Shown here one piece after another: positions 1 through 8,988 of a DNA stretch of 64,000 bases. The notes beneath the pieces are model-generated. The model made no database searches and had not been told where the DNA came from. It saw only the letters and a program-made list of their open reading frames with translations. A program made the position numbers and the translations under genes. The DNA comes from Paenibacillus sp. BSR1-1 (GTDB taxonomy: Bacteria > Bacillota > Bacilli > Bacillales > Cytobacillaceae). The stretch is from contig NZ_JAQMWQ010000003.1 in the NCBI RefSeq assembly GCF_030403775.1, positions 124,001 through 188,000 on the forward strand, read 5' to 3'. Positions within the stretch are counted from its first letter, which is position 1; every line of letters begins with the position of its first letter.

Positions 1-18
1 TCCAATATAAACATATTG

Positions 19-38
19 AATATTGAGAAAATTCCGTT
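19..38 (+). promoter_or_regulatory. Candidate operator box 1 (recurs at 10652 and 14445)
   Basis: A 20-bp sequence, AATATTGAGAAAATTCCGTT, lies at and just before the -35 element of the first operon. It matches 18 of 20 bases at 10652-10671 and 14 of 20 at 14445-14464, both of which also sit upstream of promoters. The last bases overlap the -35 hexamer, so a bound protein could block or recruit polymerase. The binding protein is not known; the AraC-type regulator at 13508-14335 is one candidate. Confidence 0.45.
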
Positions 39-65
39 GACAATCGTTCTTTTGCGCTGTATAGT
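37..65 (+). promoter_or_regulatory. Sigma-A promoter of the monooxygenase operon
   Basis: TTGACA at 37-42 and TATAGT at 60-65 are separated by exactly 17 bases, an almost perfect vegetative promoter. The transcript would start near 72, leaving a leader of about 50 bases before the first gene. AATTCCGTT at 30-38 is repeated directly at 91-99, on the other side of the start point. Confidence 0.75.
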
Positions 66-125
66 CACATTAAAGGAATACATTAAGAATAATTCCGTTA
101 ATAAAAAAGGAGGAATGGTTATCAC

Positions 126-641
126 ATGGATTCATCAACTAAGGATTCCCGAAATACTGTCTCTACAGTGGAACAAAATCAATATAAGCATGTTATCGGA
201 CACTTTACGACCGGTGTCTCGATTATATCCGTAACGAATAACGGAATCGATTTTGGGATTACAGCCAGCGCCGTCAGCTCCGTTTCTGTTGAACCTCCCA
301 TGCTGCTTGTTTGTGTCAATAAAAATACGGGAACATGTCATGCGATATCGGAATCGAAATCCTTTACAGTCAACATTTTGACGGAGGATCAGAAAGATTT
401 AGCCCTGCAATTTGCTAAGGCCAATACAGATAAATTTAAGAATGCAGACTTTAGGTATGGTGAGCTCGGAAATCCTGTCTTTAACCAAACATTGGCTTAT
501 CTTGAATGCCGTGTGGTGGAAGAAGTTACGGGAGGAACACATTCTGTTTTTATGGCGGAAGTACAAACCGCTCATGCAGCCACAGGTGAACCATTGGTTT
601 ATTATCGCGGAAAGTTTGGTCAATTTATAGAAAATAAGTGA
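126..641 (+). CDS. Flavin reductase, HpaC/FMN-split-barrel family
   Basis: This 171-residue protein has the flavin reductase-like fold of HpaC-type reductases: a TGVSIISV segment near the start, ITASAVSSVSVEPPMLLVCVNK in the middle and an HSVFMAEV stretch near the end. Such enzymes use NAD(P)H to reduce free FAD/FMN, which diffuses to a partner monooxygenase. It lies 22 bases upstream of an HpaB-type monooxygenase, its evident partner. An AGGAGG sits near 110-115. Length is normal for the family. Nicotinamide preference cannot be read from the sequence. Confidence 0.88.
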   Translation: MDSSTKDSRNTVSTVEQNQYKHVIGHFTTGVSIISVTNNGIDFGITASAVSSVSVEPPMLLVCVNKNTGTCHAISESKSFTVNILTEDQKDLALQFAKANTDKFKNADFRYGELGNPVFNQTLAYLECRVVEEVTGGTHSVFMAEVQTAHAATGEPLVYYRGKFGQFIENK

Positions 642-663
642 TAAATTTGGGGGAGGAAATCGA

Positions 664-2127
664 ATGGCATTAATGACAGGTAAACAGTACCGTGAATCAC
701 TGAATGACGGCAGGGAGGTCTATATTGATGGAGAAAAGGTTCGGAATGTAGCCGAACATCCATCCTTTAAGCCGATTATTGATGTAAAGGCGAGAATGTA
801 TGATATGGCGCTTGAAGCCAAATATGCCGATACCTTAACGGCAAGACTTCCTGATGGGGAAATCGTATCCCGTGCTTACAAAGCCCCTGAAACAAAAGAA
901 GACTTAGCAGCCATCCGCAAGCATGTCGAAACCGTACTCGATGATCTTAACGGGGTCGTTTACCGGGTGGGGGACGAAACGATTGGGGAAATGTGGTCCC
1001 TATATGACGCCCAGGATAAATTGAATGAAATCGATCCAACTTATGCAAAAAATATAAAGTATCATATTGACCGAGTGGCAAGGGAAGACTTGTTCCATGT
1101 ATCAGCCAACACGGACCCGAAAGGTGATCGAAGCAAACTGTTCAGTGGAAAAGACGGTGGGACACTGCTTCATGTCGTCGAGGAAAATGATAAGGGAATT
1201 GTCGTTAAAGGGGCAAAATTTGAGACAGCCGCCGCTTATGCCCACCAAGCCTTCGTCAAACCGACGATTTTGGACTGGAATGCCGGATCTGAGAAAATGG
1301 CCCCATTTGCCTGCGGATTCATCTGCGATATGGGCTCGCCGGGACTTAAACATATTTGCCGGACTTCCCTTGGTAAAGACCGAAATGCAGAAGATTATCC
1401 GATTGCGACAAAATTTGAAGAAATTGATACTTTACTTATTTTTGATAACGTCTTAATCCCTTGGGAAAATGTCCTTTTCCATCGCTCCTTAGATTCTGCC
1501 GCCTATATACGTTCTACTCTTCATCGCTATTCTGCCTTTAATTACACCCTTAGAATGCTTCGCCGAGCCGATTATTTAATCGGAGCAGCCTTATTAAATG
1601 TCGAACAAACCGGTTTAACCCATCTGCAGGCCGTAAAAGAAAAAATATCTCAATTAATCAACTACCGTGAGGGAATCAATGCTCATTTAACCGCCGCTGT
1701 TGCGGAAGCGGAAAGAAGTCCGGGCGGATTAATGATGCCAAACCAATCGCTTCTTTATACCGGCCGTGTATTCGCACTAGCGAACTTCCCAGCCATGGCC
1801 CATTTAACAAGAGAACTTGTCGGTGGCCAATTAGCGGTAACGCCGGATTCAGCAACGATGGCAGATCCGGAAATCAAGCAATATTTTGATGAATATTATG
1901 CTGTTGGCGAGTGGACGCCTGAGGACCGTGGGAAATTACTCTATTTTGCAAGGGACTTATTAAATTCCTCCTACGCAGGCCATCGAACCACGTTTGAATT
2001 ATTTGCCCAAAGTCCGCCTTTTGCGCAACAAATGGCCGTGTTTAATAACTTTGATCTGGAACCACAGCGTGAATTGGTGCGAAAGGCAGCAGGGATCAAC
2101 CAGTCCGTTCGTATTTCCAGCCGCTAA
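664..2127 (+). CDS. FADH2-dependent monooxygenase, 4-hydroxyphenylacetate 3-hydroxylase (HpaB) family
   Basis: A 487-residue two-component flavin monooxygenase of the HpaB/PvcC family with an acyl-CoA-dehydrogenase-like fold. The N-terminal helical domain begins MTGKQYRESLNDGREVYIDG, as is typical, and motifs such as VAREDLFHVSANTDPKGDRS and DTLLIFDNVLIPWENV are characteristic. It uses reduced flavin from the upstream reductase to hydroxylate or oxidatively open its substrate. Neighbours are an amidohydrolase, RidA and an amino-acid-type ABC importer rather than homoprotocatechuate genes, so classical 4-hydroxyphenylacetate degradation is unlikely. A nitrogen-containing substrate is more plausible (inference). 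Start supported by GGGGGAGG upstream. Confidence 0.9.
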   Translation: MALMTGKQYRESLNDGREVYIDGEKVRNVAEHPSFKPIIDVKARMYDMALEAKYADTLTARLPDGEIVSRAYKAPETKEDLAAIRKHVETVLDDLNGVVYRVGDETIGEMWSLYDAQDKLNEIDPTYAKNIKYHIDRVAREDLFHVSANTDPKGDRSKLFSGKDGGTLLHVVEENDKGIVVKGAKFETAAAYAHQAFVKPTILDWNAGSEKMAPFACGFICDMGSPGLKHICRTSLGKDRNAEDYPIATKFEEIDTLLIFDNVLIPWENVLFHRSLDSAAYIRSTLHRYSAFNYTLRMLRRADYLIGAALLNVEQTGLTHLQAVKEKISQLINYREGINAHLTAAVAEAERSPGGLMMPNQSLLYTGRVFALANFPAMAHLTRELVGGQLAVTPDSATMADPEIKQYFDEYYAVGEWTPEDRGKLLYFARDLLNSSYAGHRTTFELFAQSPPFAQQMAVFNNFDLEPQRELVRKAAGINQSVRISSR

Positions 2128-2155
2128 TTCCTTAAGTTAGAAAGGAGTTATTCCA

Positions 2156-2740
2156 TTGGAAATTCATCCAACTGGTACGCTAAAGCTTCCATCCTCCGTG
2201 CTTACCATCGGTGCATTTGATGGTGTGCACCGCGGCCATCAGGCTTTAATTTTAAAAACAAAAGAACAGGCAAAGGCTCATGGTGTTCCATGTGTGGTCT
2301 ATACCTTCGATCCACCGCCGAAGGTCCATTTCAAAAAAGGCCAATTGATCACCTCACTGGATGAAAAGCTCAACCGCTTAAAGGCACTTGGCGTGGATTA
2401 TGTTATCGTGGGCAAATTTATTGAATCATTTATGAACAAAACGGTTTCTGCCTTTATTGAAGAGCTGCAATTCATCCACCCCGTTGAAATCTGGGAAGGA
2501 CCTTGTTTTCAATTTGGAAAAGGCCGTAGTGGTACCATTGAAGATTTAAAAACTCATTTTCATGTCGGTGTATTACATCCGATGCAATGTGAACAAGGTG
2601 AAATTATTTCATCCACACGTATTCGTTCCCTTCTAAAGCAAGGAAATTTTTCGTTAGCGAAAAGCCTTCTTGGGGATATCCGTTCTATTTCCTTTTTGGA
2701 AGAAAGAAACTACGCGGGAACGGCCATGAAAGCAAATTAG
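2156..2740 (+). CDS. Stand-alone FAD synthetase (RibF N-terminal domain only)
   Basis: The 194-residue product matches only the nucleotidyltransferase half of bifunctional RibF/RibC. Positions 18-31 hold the GAFDGVHRGHQALI nucleotide-binding signature and SSTRIRSLL near residue 160 the conserved C-terminal loop. The riboflavin kinase domain that would extend it to about 310 residues is absent, and the frame ends cleanly. It should adenylylate FMN to FAD. Placement directly after an FADH2-consuming monooxygenase suggests a dedicated cofactor supply. The start is TTG with AAGGAG eight bases upstream. Confidence 0.85.
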   Translation: MEIHPTGTLKLPSSVLTIGAFDGVHRGHQALILKTKEQAKAHGVPCVVYTFDPPPKVHFKKGQLITSLDEKLNRLKALGVDYVIVGKFIESFMNKTVSAFIEELQFIHPVEIWEGPCFQFGKGRSGTIEDLKTHFHVGVLHPMQCEQGEIISSTRIRSLLKQGNFSLAKSLLGDIRSISFLEERNYAGTAMKAN

Positions 2741-2763
2741 TAGAGTGAGTGAAAATCCGGAGC

Positions 2764-2802
2764 AGCAATCATGGTGTGAAACCATTCGTTGCTCTCTTTT
2801 TT
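2764..2802 (+). terminator. Intercistronic hairpin with T-tract
   Basis: GCAA and ATGGT pair with ACCAT and TTGC around a short loop, followed by TCTCTTTTTT. It lies between the FAD synthetase and the amidohydrolase, so it probably acts as a partial terminator setting relative expression within the operon. Confidence 0.5.
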
Positions 2803-2834
2803 ATGAAACAGAAAGAAAGTGAGGGCATAAAGGT

Positions 2835-4091
2835 TTGAAAATAAATCTTAGCAGGTTACAAAAAGACATTGAACGATATGCAACATATGGGAAAAATGAA
2901 CACGGAGGTGTTACGAGACCTAGTTTCTCTCATGAGGATCATCAAGTCCGAAGATTGTTTATCGAAGAGTTAACGGAATTGGGCCTGCAGGTAACGATTG
3001 ATGGTGCCGCCAATATTTGGGGCAAATATGAAGGCACCAGCAAAAAGAAAGGGAGTATTGTTATTGGATCCCACTTGGATTCCGTTCCCAATGGAGGGAA
3101 ATATGATGGGCCGCTGGGGGTACTAACGGCAAAAGAAATCATCACAACATTAAAAGAACATCAGATCAAACTGAATCATGATCTTGAAATTGTTTCCTTT
3201 ACGGCAGAGGAATCAAACGATTTCAACTTATCTACCTTTGGCAGCCGCGCATTTGTTGGGAAACTAAAACCTCAAAACTTACGAGAAACCCGTGATTCTA
3301 AAGGAGCTCTCCTTCAGGAAGAACTGATGAAAGTGGGAGGGGGACTTGATCAATTCTCCAACCTGGAGTCGATGCAAAAAGAGAAAAAAGCATTTATTGA
3401 AATCCATATTGAACAGGGGCAGCGGTTAGAAAATGCCAATATTTCTATGGCGATTATTGATAGAGTCGTAGGGACATTTCGTAGTTTCGTTACCGTAATT
3501 GGTGAAGCCAATCATTCCGGAACCACGATGATGAACAATCGAAAAGATGCTCTCACCGCAGCAGCTGAAATGATACTTGAGGTAGAAAGGTATTGCAGAA
3601 TAAAAGGAAATATGGTGGGTACAGTTGGAAAATTAACGGTCACACCGAATGCGGCCAATATTATTCCTGGCCAAATTGACTTTATTTTAGAGGTTAGAGC
3701 CGAAACGGAGGAAGCCATTCAAAACGGGGTAAACGCCATCAATCAGGTTTGGCAGAAGATTGCTGAAAAAAGAGAGGTAGTCATCCAGCAAGAAGTCTTT
3801 CTAGATCAAAAACCTGTTGTGTTAGATGAGGACCTTGTAGCCATTCTTGAAAACACTGCCAGTGAAATGAATGAGCCTTATTTGAGGCTGCCAAGCATGG
3901 CCGTCCATGATGCCGCCCATATGGCAAGTGTCACCAAATCAGTTATGGTCTTCGTGAAAAGCATTGGCGGGAAAAGTCATTGCCCTGAGGAGTATAGTGA
4001 ACCTTACGATATTCAAAAAGCAGCCAATTTAGTGTTGCAGGGCATTGTTCAGTTGGATCGCAAGATGTCTGAAACAGAGCTTAGTGTTTAA
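2835..4091 (+). CDS. M20-family Zn-dependent amidohydrolase (allantoate / N-carbamoyl-L-amino acid hydrolase type)
   Basis: A 418-residue M20/peptidase-like hydrolase. Metal-ligand motifs are present: GSHLDSVPNGG (His80), YDGPLG (Asp91), FTAEESNDF (Glu126), HIEQG (His191) and KSHCPEE (His382). The lid/dimerisation region around residues 212-325 is intact. Enzymes of this type hydrolyse the amide or ureido bond of allantoate, N-carbamoyl amino acids or beta-ureidopropionate, releasing ammonia and CO2. In this operon it probably acts after the monooxygenase on a ring-opened ureido or amide product (inference). TTG start; the ribosome site is weak (AAAGG), consistent with coupling to the upstream genes. 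Confidence 0.85.
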   Translation: MKINLSRLQKDIERYATYGKNEHGGVTRPSFSHEDHQVRRLFIEELTELGLQVTIDGAANIWGKYEGTSKKKGSIVIGSHLDSVPNGGKYDGPLGVLTAKEIITTLKEHQIKLNHDLEIVSFTAEESNDFNLSTFGSRAFVGKLKPQNLRETRDSKGALLQEELMKVGGGLDQFSNLESMQKEKKAFIEIHIEQGQRLENANISMAIIDRVVGTFRSFVTVIGEANHSGTTMMNNRKDALTAAAEMILEVERYCRIKGNMVGTVGKLTVTPNAANIIPGQIDFILEVRAETEEAIQNGVNAINQVWQKIAEKREVVIQQEVFLDQKPVVLDEDLVAILENTASEMNEPYLRLPSMAVHDAAHMASVTKSVMVFVKSIGGKSHCPEEYSEPYDIQKAANLVLQGIVQLDRKMSETELSV

Positions 4092-4141
4092 TTAGAAGGA
4101 GAATTATTTTTTATAAAATATTGAATCTTTTGAAAATTGAA

Positions 4142-4170
4142 TTGACTTAATACTATGGACCTGTTATTTT
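4142..4170 (+). promoter_or_regulatory. Extended -10 promoter for the Liv-type transporter
   Basis: TTGACT at 4142-4147 and TATTTT at 4165-4170 are spaced by 17 bases, with TG one base upstream of the -10. It lies in the 286-base gap between the amidohydrolase and the binding protein, so the transporter genes may have their own promoter in addition to read-through. No other feature was seen in this gap. Confidence 0.5.
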
Positions 4171-4377
4171 TAATTAAAAGAATAATTAAAGAAAATATCC
4201 GTAAATAAAACAACATACTCTCCCTAGAATCTACCGCCTATTTTCCTTTCAACTCTTCAAAGCATCAGGACTTAACCCCAAAACTACCATATCGATCACC
4301 CTGTCATTGATTTTGCCCATATAGGTTTTTACATTTACAAATTTCTATATAAGTTAAAAGAAAAAAGGGGGACAAAG

Positions 4378-5541
4378 TTGGTGCATTCCAAAAAATTAGT
4401 TGTTAAAAAGATGGTCATGTTTTTGGTATTAGCCTTCTTATTGGTAGGGTGTTCAGCAAAAAATTCTTCTACTGGTTCTAGTAACTCAGCAAGCGGTGAC
4501 ACGTTACGTGTTGGTCTTCAAGCACCCATGACCGGTGATAATGCCCAATATGGACAGGATATGAAAAATGGTGTGGAGCTCGCGTTTAAGAAGATTAATA
4601 GTGAAGGCGGGATCAATGGGAAGAAGCTTGAGTTAATCGTAGGGGACGATAAGGCCACTCCATCTGAAGCCGTTGCCGTAGTCAATAAAATGATTAATAA
4701 CGATAGGGTAAAGGCCATTATTGGGGGTTATAATTCCTCGCCAACTTTGGCTTCTCAAGAAGTATCCGGACCGGCAAAAGTGCTTCATTTAAACATGGGG
4801 GCCAGCCCTGATTTGTCTAAAACCAAGAATCCATACCTTTTCCGTGTCATTTTAACGGGTTCCGTATATGTTCCTGCCGTGATGAATTATATGGCAAAAG
4901 AAAAAAATGTGAAGAAAATTGCCGCGATATTCGAAAATACCGACTATGGTATCACGATGTATGATGCTGCCAAGCAATCAACGAAAGATCTTGGGGTAGA
5001 TTTTATCACGGCTGAAAAATATAACCCAGGCGATAAAAACTTTTCGGCTCAATTATCCAAGATTAAAACGCTAAAACCGGATGCCGTCATGGTCGTAGGC
5101 TTGTACAATGAGGTCGCCTTGATCGAACAGCAGGCCAAGCAGGCTGGGTTAAATGTCCAGTTCTTCTCTCCAGATGACTCGATGTATTCAGAGCAGCTGA
5201 TCAAATTGGGTGGAGATGCGGTAGAAAATCATATTTTTGCCTCCATGATTGATTTAAATGCCAATACTCCTCAAATGAAAGAGTTTAAAGCTTTAGCTGA
5301 AAAGAATAATGTTCCTGCCCAGGCGAATACAGCCATTGCTTTTGACGCAGCCATGGCGATTGCCAAGGCATTAGAAAAAGGCGGAGGAAACGCCGATAAA
5401 GACCGTGATGCCCTGGCAAACATTGATATTTCAGGAATCACAGGTCCGATTAAATTTGATAAAAATGGTGATCGTTCCAACACACCAATGATCATGCAAG
5501 TTCAAAACGGTACCTTTAAAGTGATTAAAGATTCAGAATAG
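4378..5541 (+). CDS. Branched-chain amino acid-type ABC transporter substrate-binding lipoprotein
   Basis: This 387-residue binding protein has a lipoprotein signal (hydrophobic VMFLVLAFLLVG, then lipobox LVGC) and the LivJ-type periplasmic fold: RVGLQAPMTGDNAQYGQDMKNG, VVNKMINNDRVKAIIGGYNS and KPDAVMVVGLYNEVALIEQQA are typical. It would be anchored outside the membrane and deliver substrate to the LivHM permease encoded next. Liv-type systems carry amino acids, urea, amides and aromatic acids, so the substrate is presumably that of the upstream catabolic enzymes. TTG start with GGGGG six bases upstream; a GTG follows directly. Confidence 0.9.
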   Translation: MVHSKKLVVKKMVMFLVLAFLLVGCSAKNSSTGSSNSASGDTLRVGLQAPMTGDNAQYGQDMKNGVELAFKKINSEGGINGKKLELIVGDDKATPSEAVAVVNKMINNDRVKAIIGGYNSSPTLASQEVSGPAKVLHLNMGASPDLSKTKNPYLFRVILTGSVYVPAVMNYMAKEKNVKKIAAIFENTDYGITMYDAAKQSTKDLGVDFITAEKYNPGDKNFSAQLSKIKTLKPDAVMVVGLYNEVALIEQQAKQAGLNVQFFSPDDSMYSEQLIKLGGDAVENHIFASMIDLNANTPQMKEFKALAEKNNVPAQANTAIAFDAAMAIAKALEKGGGNADKDRDALANIDISGITGPIKFDKNGDRSNTPMIMQVQNGTFKVIKDSE

Positions 5542-5552
5542 GGGGATAATTT

Positions 5553-6419
5553 GTGTTCGTAGATCAATTAATCAATGGAATTGTCCTCGGCAGCATTTAT
5601 GCGTTAATGGCAATTGGTTACACCATGGTGTGGAATGTGCTGCGTTTTATCAACTTTGCACATGGTGAAGTCTATATGGGAGGGGCATTCGTGTCCCTTT
5701 ATCTTCTATTATTAGATACGCCGATCTGGTTAGCTTATCTCGGTGGCGTATGTGCAGGGGCTTTTCTCGGCTATCTAATGGAGAAAGTCGTTTACATGAG
5801 GATGCGAAAGGCACCAAAGTTAAATTTGCTGATTGCAGCCATTGGGATTTCGATTGTTCTCCAAAACGTTGCTCAATATATTTGGGGGGCAACACCTGAG
5901 CGATTAAACTCACCATTCCTGTCCAAGAATTTTACGATTGCTGACATGGAGATTAATCAGCACTACGTTTTTATCATTATCCTAACCATCCTTGTCATGA
6001 TCGTACTAGAGCTATTTATGAATAGAACGCTAATGGGAAAAGCCGTTCAAGCAGCCTCGCAAGATATCAATGCAACACAATTAATGGGAATTAACGCAAA
6101 TAAGATTATTTCAATCACATTTGCCATCGGTTCAGCTGTCGGTGCTCTTGCGGGTATATTAGTCGGACCTGTTTTCCTGGTGTATCCAACGATGGGTGTA
6201 TTTGCAGGCCTGAAAGGATTTACTGCTTCCGTTATGGGAGGAATGGGGAATATACCAGGTGCCATGATAGCCGGTTTATTATTGGGGATCATTGAGAGCT
6301 TTGCTGCTGGTTTTATATCCTCTGGCTATAGGGATGCAGTCGCGATGGTCATCTTATTATTTATTTTATTAGTTCGTCCTCAAGGAATCTTTGGCAAGAT
6401 CATTCAGCAGAAAGTGTAA
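5553..6419 (+). CDS. livH: ABC transporter permease, LivH family
   Basis: A 288-residue integral membrane permease with about eight hydrophobic segments. LivH signatures include the N-terminal GIVLGSIYALMAIGYTMVWNVL and RFINFAHGEVYMGGAF, and a late cytoplasmic loop GLKGFTASVMGGMGNIPGA that contacts the ATPase. It pairs with LivM to form the translocation pore. GTG start with GGGGGA upstream, 11 bases after the binding-protein gene. Confidence 0.92.
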   Translation: MFVDQLINGIVLGSIYALMAIGYTMVWNVLRFINFAHGEVYMGGAFVSLYLLLLDTPIWLAYLGGVCAGAFLGYLMEKVVYMRMRKAPKLNLLIAAIGISIVLQNVAQYIWGATPERLNSPFLSKNFTIADMEINQHYVFIIILTILVMIVLELFMNRTLMGKAVQAASQDINATQLMGINANKIISITFAIGSAVGALAGILVGPVFLVYPTMGVFAGLKGFTASVMGGMGNIPGAMIAGLLLGIIESFAAGFISSGYRDAVAMVILLFILLVRPQGIFGKIIQQKV

Positions 6420-6432
6420 GGGAGGAGAAGAG

Positions 6433-7458
6433 ATGATACAAACCAATAAAACAGTTTACCGGAAATTCCTGTTGATTCTTGGAGTGATCGCCTTATTTTT
6501 CCTCCCCCTTGCCGTTACCAATCCATACGTGATGTATGTTATTAATCTCATTTTAATCTATACCCTGTTAGCCTTAGGTCTAGATTTAATTGTTGGTTAT
6601 ACCGGGCAAGTCTCAGTTGGACACGGAGCATTTTTCGGAATTGGCGCCTATGTTGCCGCCATATTGTCCAAAAACCTTGGATTTTCCTTTTGGGTAAATC
6701 TGCCGTTATCAATCATCCTAACAGCGTTAATCGGGTTTATCATTGGCTTTATTGGCTTGAAACTTATTGAAGAATACCTGGTAATGGCGACACTGGCATT
6801 CGGAACGATTATCTGGCTTGTCTTTTTAAATTGGACAGATTTAACTGGCGGACCAATGGGGATTGCAGGTATAACACCTCCGCCTCCGATCAAAATCGGC
6901 ACCTTTGAATTTGTGTTTTTTCAATACCAGGACTATTACCCATTATTATTACTCTTTGTTTTCCTTGGTATTTTGGTTACAAGGTTAATCATTCGTTCTG
7001 GATTCGGGCGTGCCTGTACGGCCATTCGCGATGATGAACTTGCGGCTCAATCGATGGGAATCCCTGTTTTTAAAACAAAGGTCATTATGTTCACGATTTC
7101 AGCTGCTTTCTGCGGGGCTGCAGGTGCCTTATACGCCCATTTCCTTCGTGTCGTTAGTCCGGAAACCTTTACGTTTTCGATGTCCGTCACCATTCTAACG
7201 ATGGTCATGATCGGCGGCCAAGGATCGATTGCAGGGGCGGTGATTGGAGCATCCATCCTGACTGTTTCCTCGGAGGCCTTGAGGGAAACCCCTGAATTGA
7301 GAATGATCATTTACGGATTTCTGATCGTTGTCATGATTATGTTTTTCCCTAAGGGAATAATGGGATTATTCCAGTTAGTCAAAAGACGTCTACAGAAAAG
7401 AACGATTCAAACACCCGAAACAACTCCAGAGAAAGAGGGGTTAAGTTATGAGCATTGA
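6433..7458 (+). CDS. livM: ABC transporter permease, LivM family
   Basis: A 341-residue second pore subunit. The LivM pattern TLLALGLDLIVGYTGQVSVG followed by HGAFFGIGAYVAA, and the coupling loop AIRDDELAAQSMGI, are clear. The ATG at 6433 is preceded by GGGAGGAGAAGAG, a strong ribosome site. The gene overlaps the start of the next ATPase gene by 11 bases, implying translational coupling. The last ~20 residues are hydrophilic. Confidence 0.92.
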   Translation: MIQTNKTVYRKFLLILGVIALFFLPLAVTNPYVMYVINLILIYTLLALGLDLIVGYTGQVSVGHGAFFGIGAYVAAILSKNLGFSFWVNLPLSIILTALIGFIIGFIGLKLIEEYLVMATLAFGTIIWLVFLNWTDLTGGPMGIAGITPPPPIKIGTFEFVFFQYQDYYPLLLLFVFLGILVTRLIIRSGFGRACTAIRDDELAAQSMGIPVFKTKVIMFTISAAFCGAAGALYAHFLRVVSPETFTFSMSVTILTMVMIGGQGSIAGAVIGASILTVSSEALRETPELRMIIYGFLIVVMIMFFPKGIMGLFQLVKRRLQKRTIQTPETTPEKEGLSYEH

Positions 7459-8242
7459 TCTCCATAATGATTCCGCTATACTTACCATCCAAAATCTTTC
7501 TAAATCTTTTGGAGGCGTTAAGGCCGTTAACAATCTATCGTTTTCTGTATTGCAAAACAATATTCATGCGATTATCGGTCCTAACGGAGCAGGAAAAAGT
7601 ACGTTATTTAACCTTATTACGGGAGTTATTAAACCAGATATGGGGAACGTCCAGTTTTTACATCAAGACATTACATCATTGAGACCAGATAAAATTGCCC
7701 AGCATGGGGTTTCACGAACGTTCCAAAATATTCGATTATTTCCAGATATGACAGTGTTTGAAACGGTGTTAATAGGAACCTATCAATTTACAGGCGGAAA
7801 TCTACTGCCTGCCTTTTTCCGGACCAAAACCTTTCGGAACAAAGAATCAGAAGCGAAAGAACGGATTGAGGAAACCCTGAAATTCGTGGGATTATGGGAC
7901 GTTCGAAACGAGTACGCTGCCCAGCTTTCATATGGAAATCAAAGACGTGTCGAAATTGCTAGAGCATTAGCCACGAATCCACATCTGTTATTACTTGATG
8001 AACCTACGGCCGGAATGAATCAGAAGGAAACGCAAGAGCTGATGAGTCTATTTTCAGAGGTGAATCAGCAGGGGATTACCATCTTAATCATTGCTCATGA
8101 TATGCATCTCGTATATTCGTTATCTAACCAAATTACGGTGATAAATTTTGGAGAAAAGCTAGCAGAAGGTCCTCCTGAAGTGATTCAAAATCATCCAGCT
8201 GTATTGGAAGCCTATATGGGGAGGGCTGAAACGCATGCTTAA
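7448..8242 (+). CDS. livG: ABC transporter ATP-binding protein, LivG family
   Basis: A 264-residue ATPase with Walker A GPNGAGKST, LivG-type HGVSRTFQNIRLFPDMTV, signature LSYGNQRRVEIARAL (Tyr in place of the usual second Gly) and Walker B LLLLDEPTAGMN. The insertion after the Q-loop (residues ~110-140) is typical of LivG rather than LivF. It energises import together with LivF, whose start codon overlaps its stop. Confidence 0.92.
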   Translation: MSIDLHNDSAILTIQNLSKSFGGVKAVNNLSFSVLQNNIHAIIGPNGAGKSTLFNLITGVIKPDMGNVQFLHQDITSLRPDKIAQHGVSRTFQNIRLFPDMTVFETVLIGTYQFTGGNLLPAFFRTKTFRNKESEAKERIEETLKFVGLWDVRNEYAAQLSYGNQRRVEIARALATNPHLLLLDEPTAGMNQKETQELMSLFSEVNQQGITILIIAHDMHLVYSLSNQITVINFGEKLAEGPPEVIQNHPAVLEAYMGRAETHA

Positions 8243-8939
8243 TGTTCAAAATCTAAGTACCTATTACGGCCAAATATGTGCTTTAGACAATGTTAGTTTA
8301 AGGGTGGAAGAAAGGGAAGCCGTTTCCGTTATTGGGGCAAATGGTGCTGGTAAAAGCACGCTATTAAAAACGATTATCGGAGAGATCCGTCCCAAAACTG
8401 GAGATATTCAACTGTCAGGCAAATCAATTGTTAAAGAAAAAACGTTTAAACTAGTAAGCCAGGGGATGTCGCTAGTTCCAGAAGGAAGACATGTATTTCC
8501 TTTACTCTCCGTTTGGGATAACTTACTTTTAGGCGGTTATACGCTGCCAGCTAAATATCGCCAGCAGCGGGCGGAAAAAGTAACAGAACCTTTTCCAATC
8601 TTAAGAGAAAGAAAGGATCAATTAGCAGGCCTTCTTTCTGGGGGAGAACAACAAATGCTAGCAATAGCCAGGGCGATGATGACAAGTCCAAAGCTATTAT
8701 TATTAGATGAACCGTCCATGGGTCTTTCTCCCAAACTAGTATTTGAGGTTTATGATAAAATCACCGAACTGCATCAGCAGGGAACGACGATCCTTTTGGT
8801 CGATCAAAATGCGGAAATGGCGATTGATTTTTGCAGCCGCGGCTATGTTTTAATGGCAGGGCGTTTAGCCGGACAAGGAACAAAAAGCGAGTTAAAAGAA
8901 AGTGAAATCGTGCAGCGTTCCTATCTTGGATCTGCTTAG
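8235..8939 (+). CDS. livF: ABC transporter ATP-binding protein, LivF family
   Basis: A 234-residue ATPase with Walker A GANGAGKST, LivF-type LVPEGRHVFPLLSVWDNLLLG, signature LSGGEQQMLAIARAM and Walker B LLLLDEPSMGLS. It completes a five-component Liv-type importer in the canonical order binding protein, H, M, G, F. Its start overlaps the livG stop by eight bases. Confidence 0.92.
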   Translation: MLNVQNLSTYYGQICALDNVSLRVEEREAVSVIGANGAGKSTLLKTIIGEIRPKTGDIQLSGKSIVKEKTFKLVSQGMSLVPEGRHVFPLLSVWDNLLLGGYTLPAKYRQQRAEKVTEPFPILRERKDQLAGLLSGGEQQMLAIARAMMTSPKLLLLDEPSMGLSPKLVFEVYDKITELHQQGTTILLVDQNAEMAIDFCSRGYVLMAGRLAGQGTKSELKESEIVQRSYLGSA

Positions 8940-8988
8940 ATTCAGAATTATTCCTATAAAACATACCATTAAAGGAGGAAATATTATT

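Noticed and set aside
664-2127. Classical 4-hydroxyphenylacetate degradation operon
   Set aside because: Ring-cleavage (HpaD-like) and downstream hpa genes are absent, and the neighbours point to nitrogen-compound catabolism.
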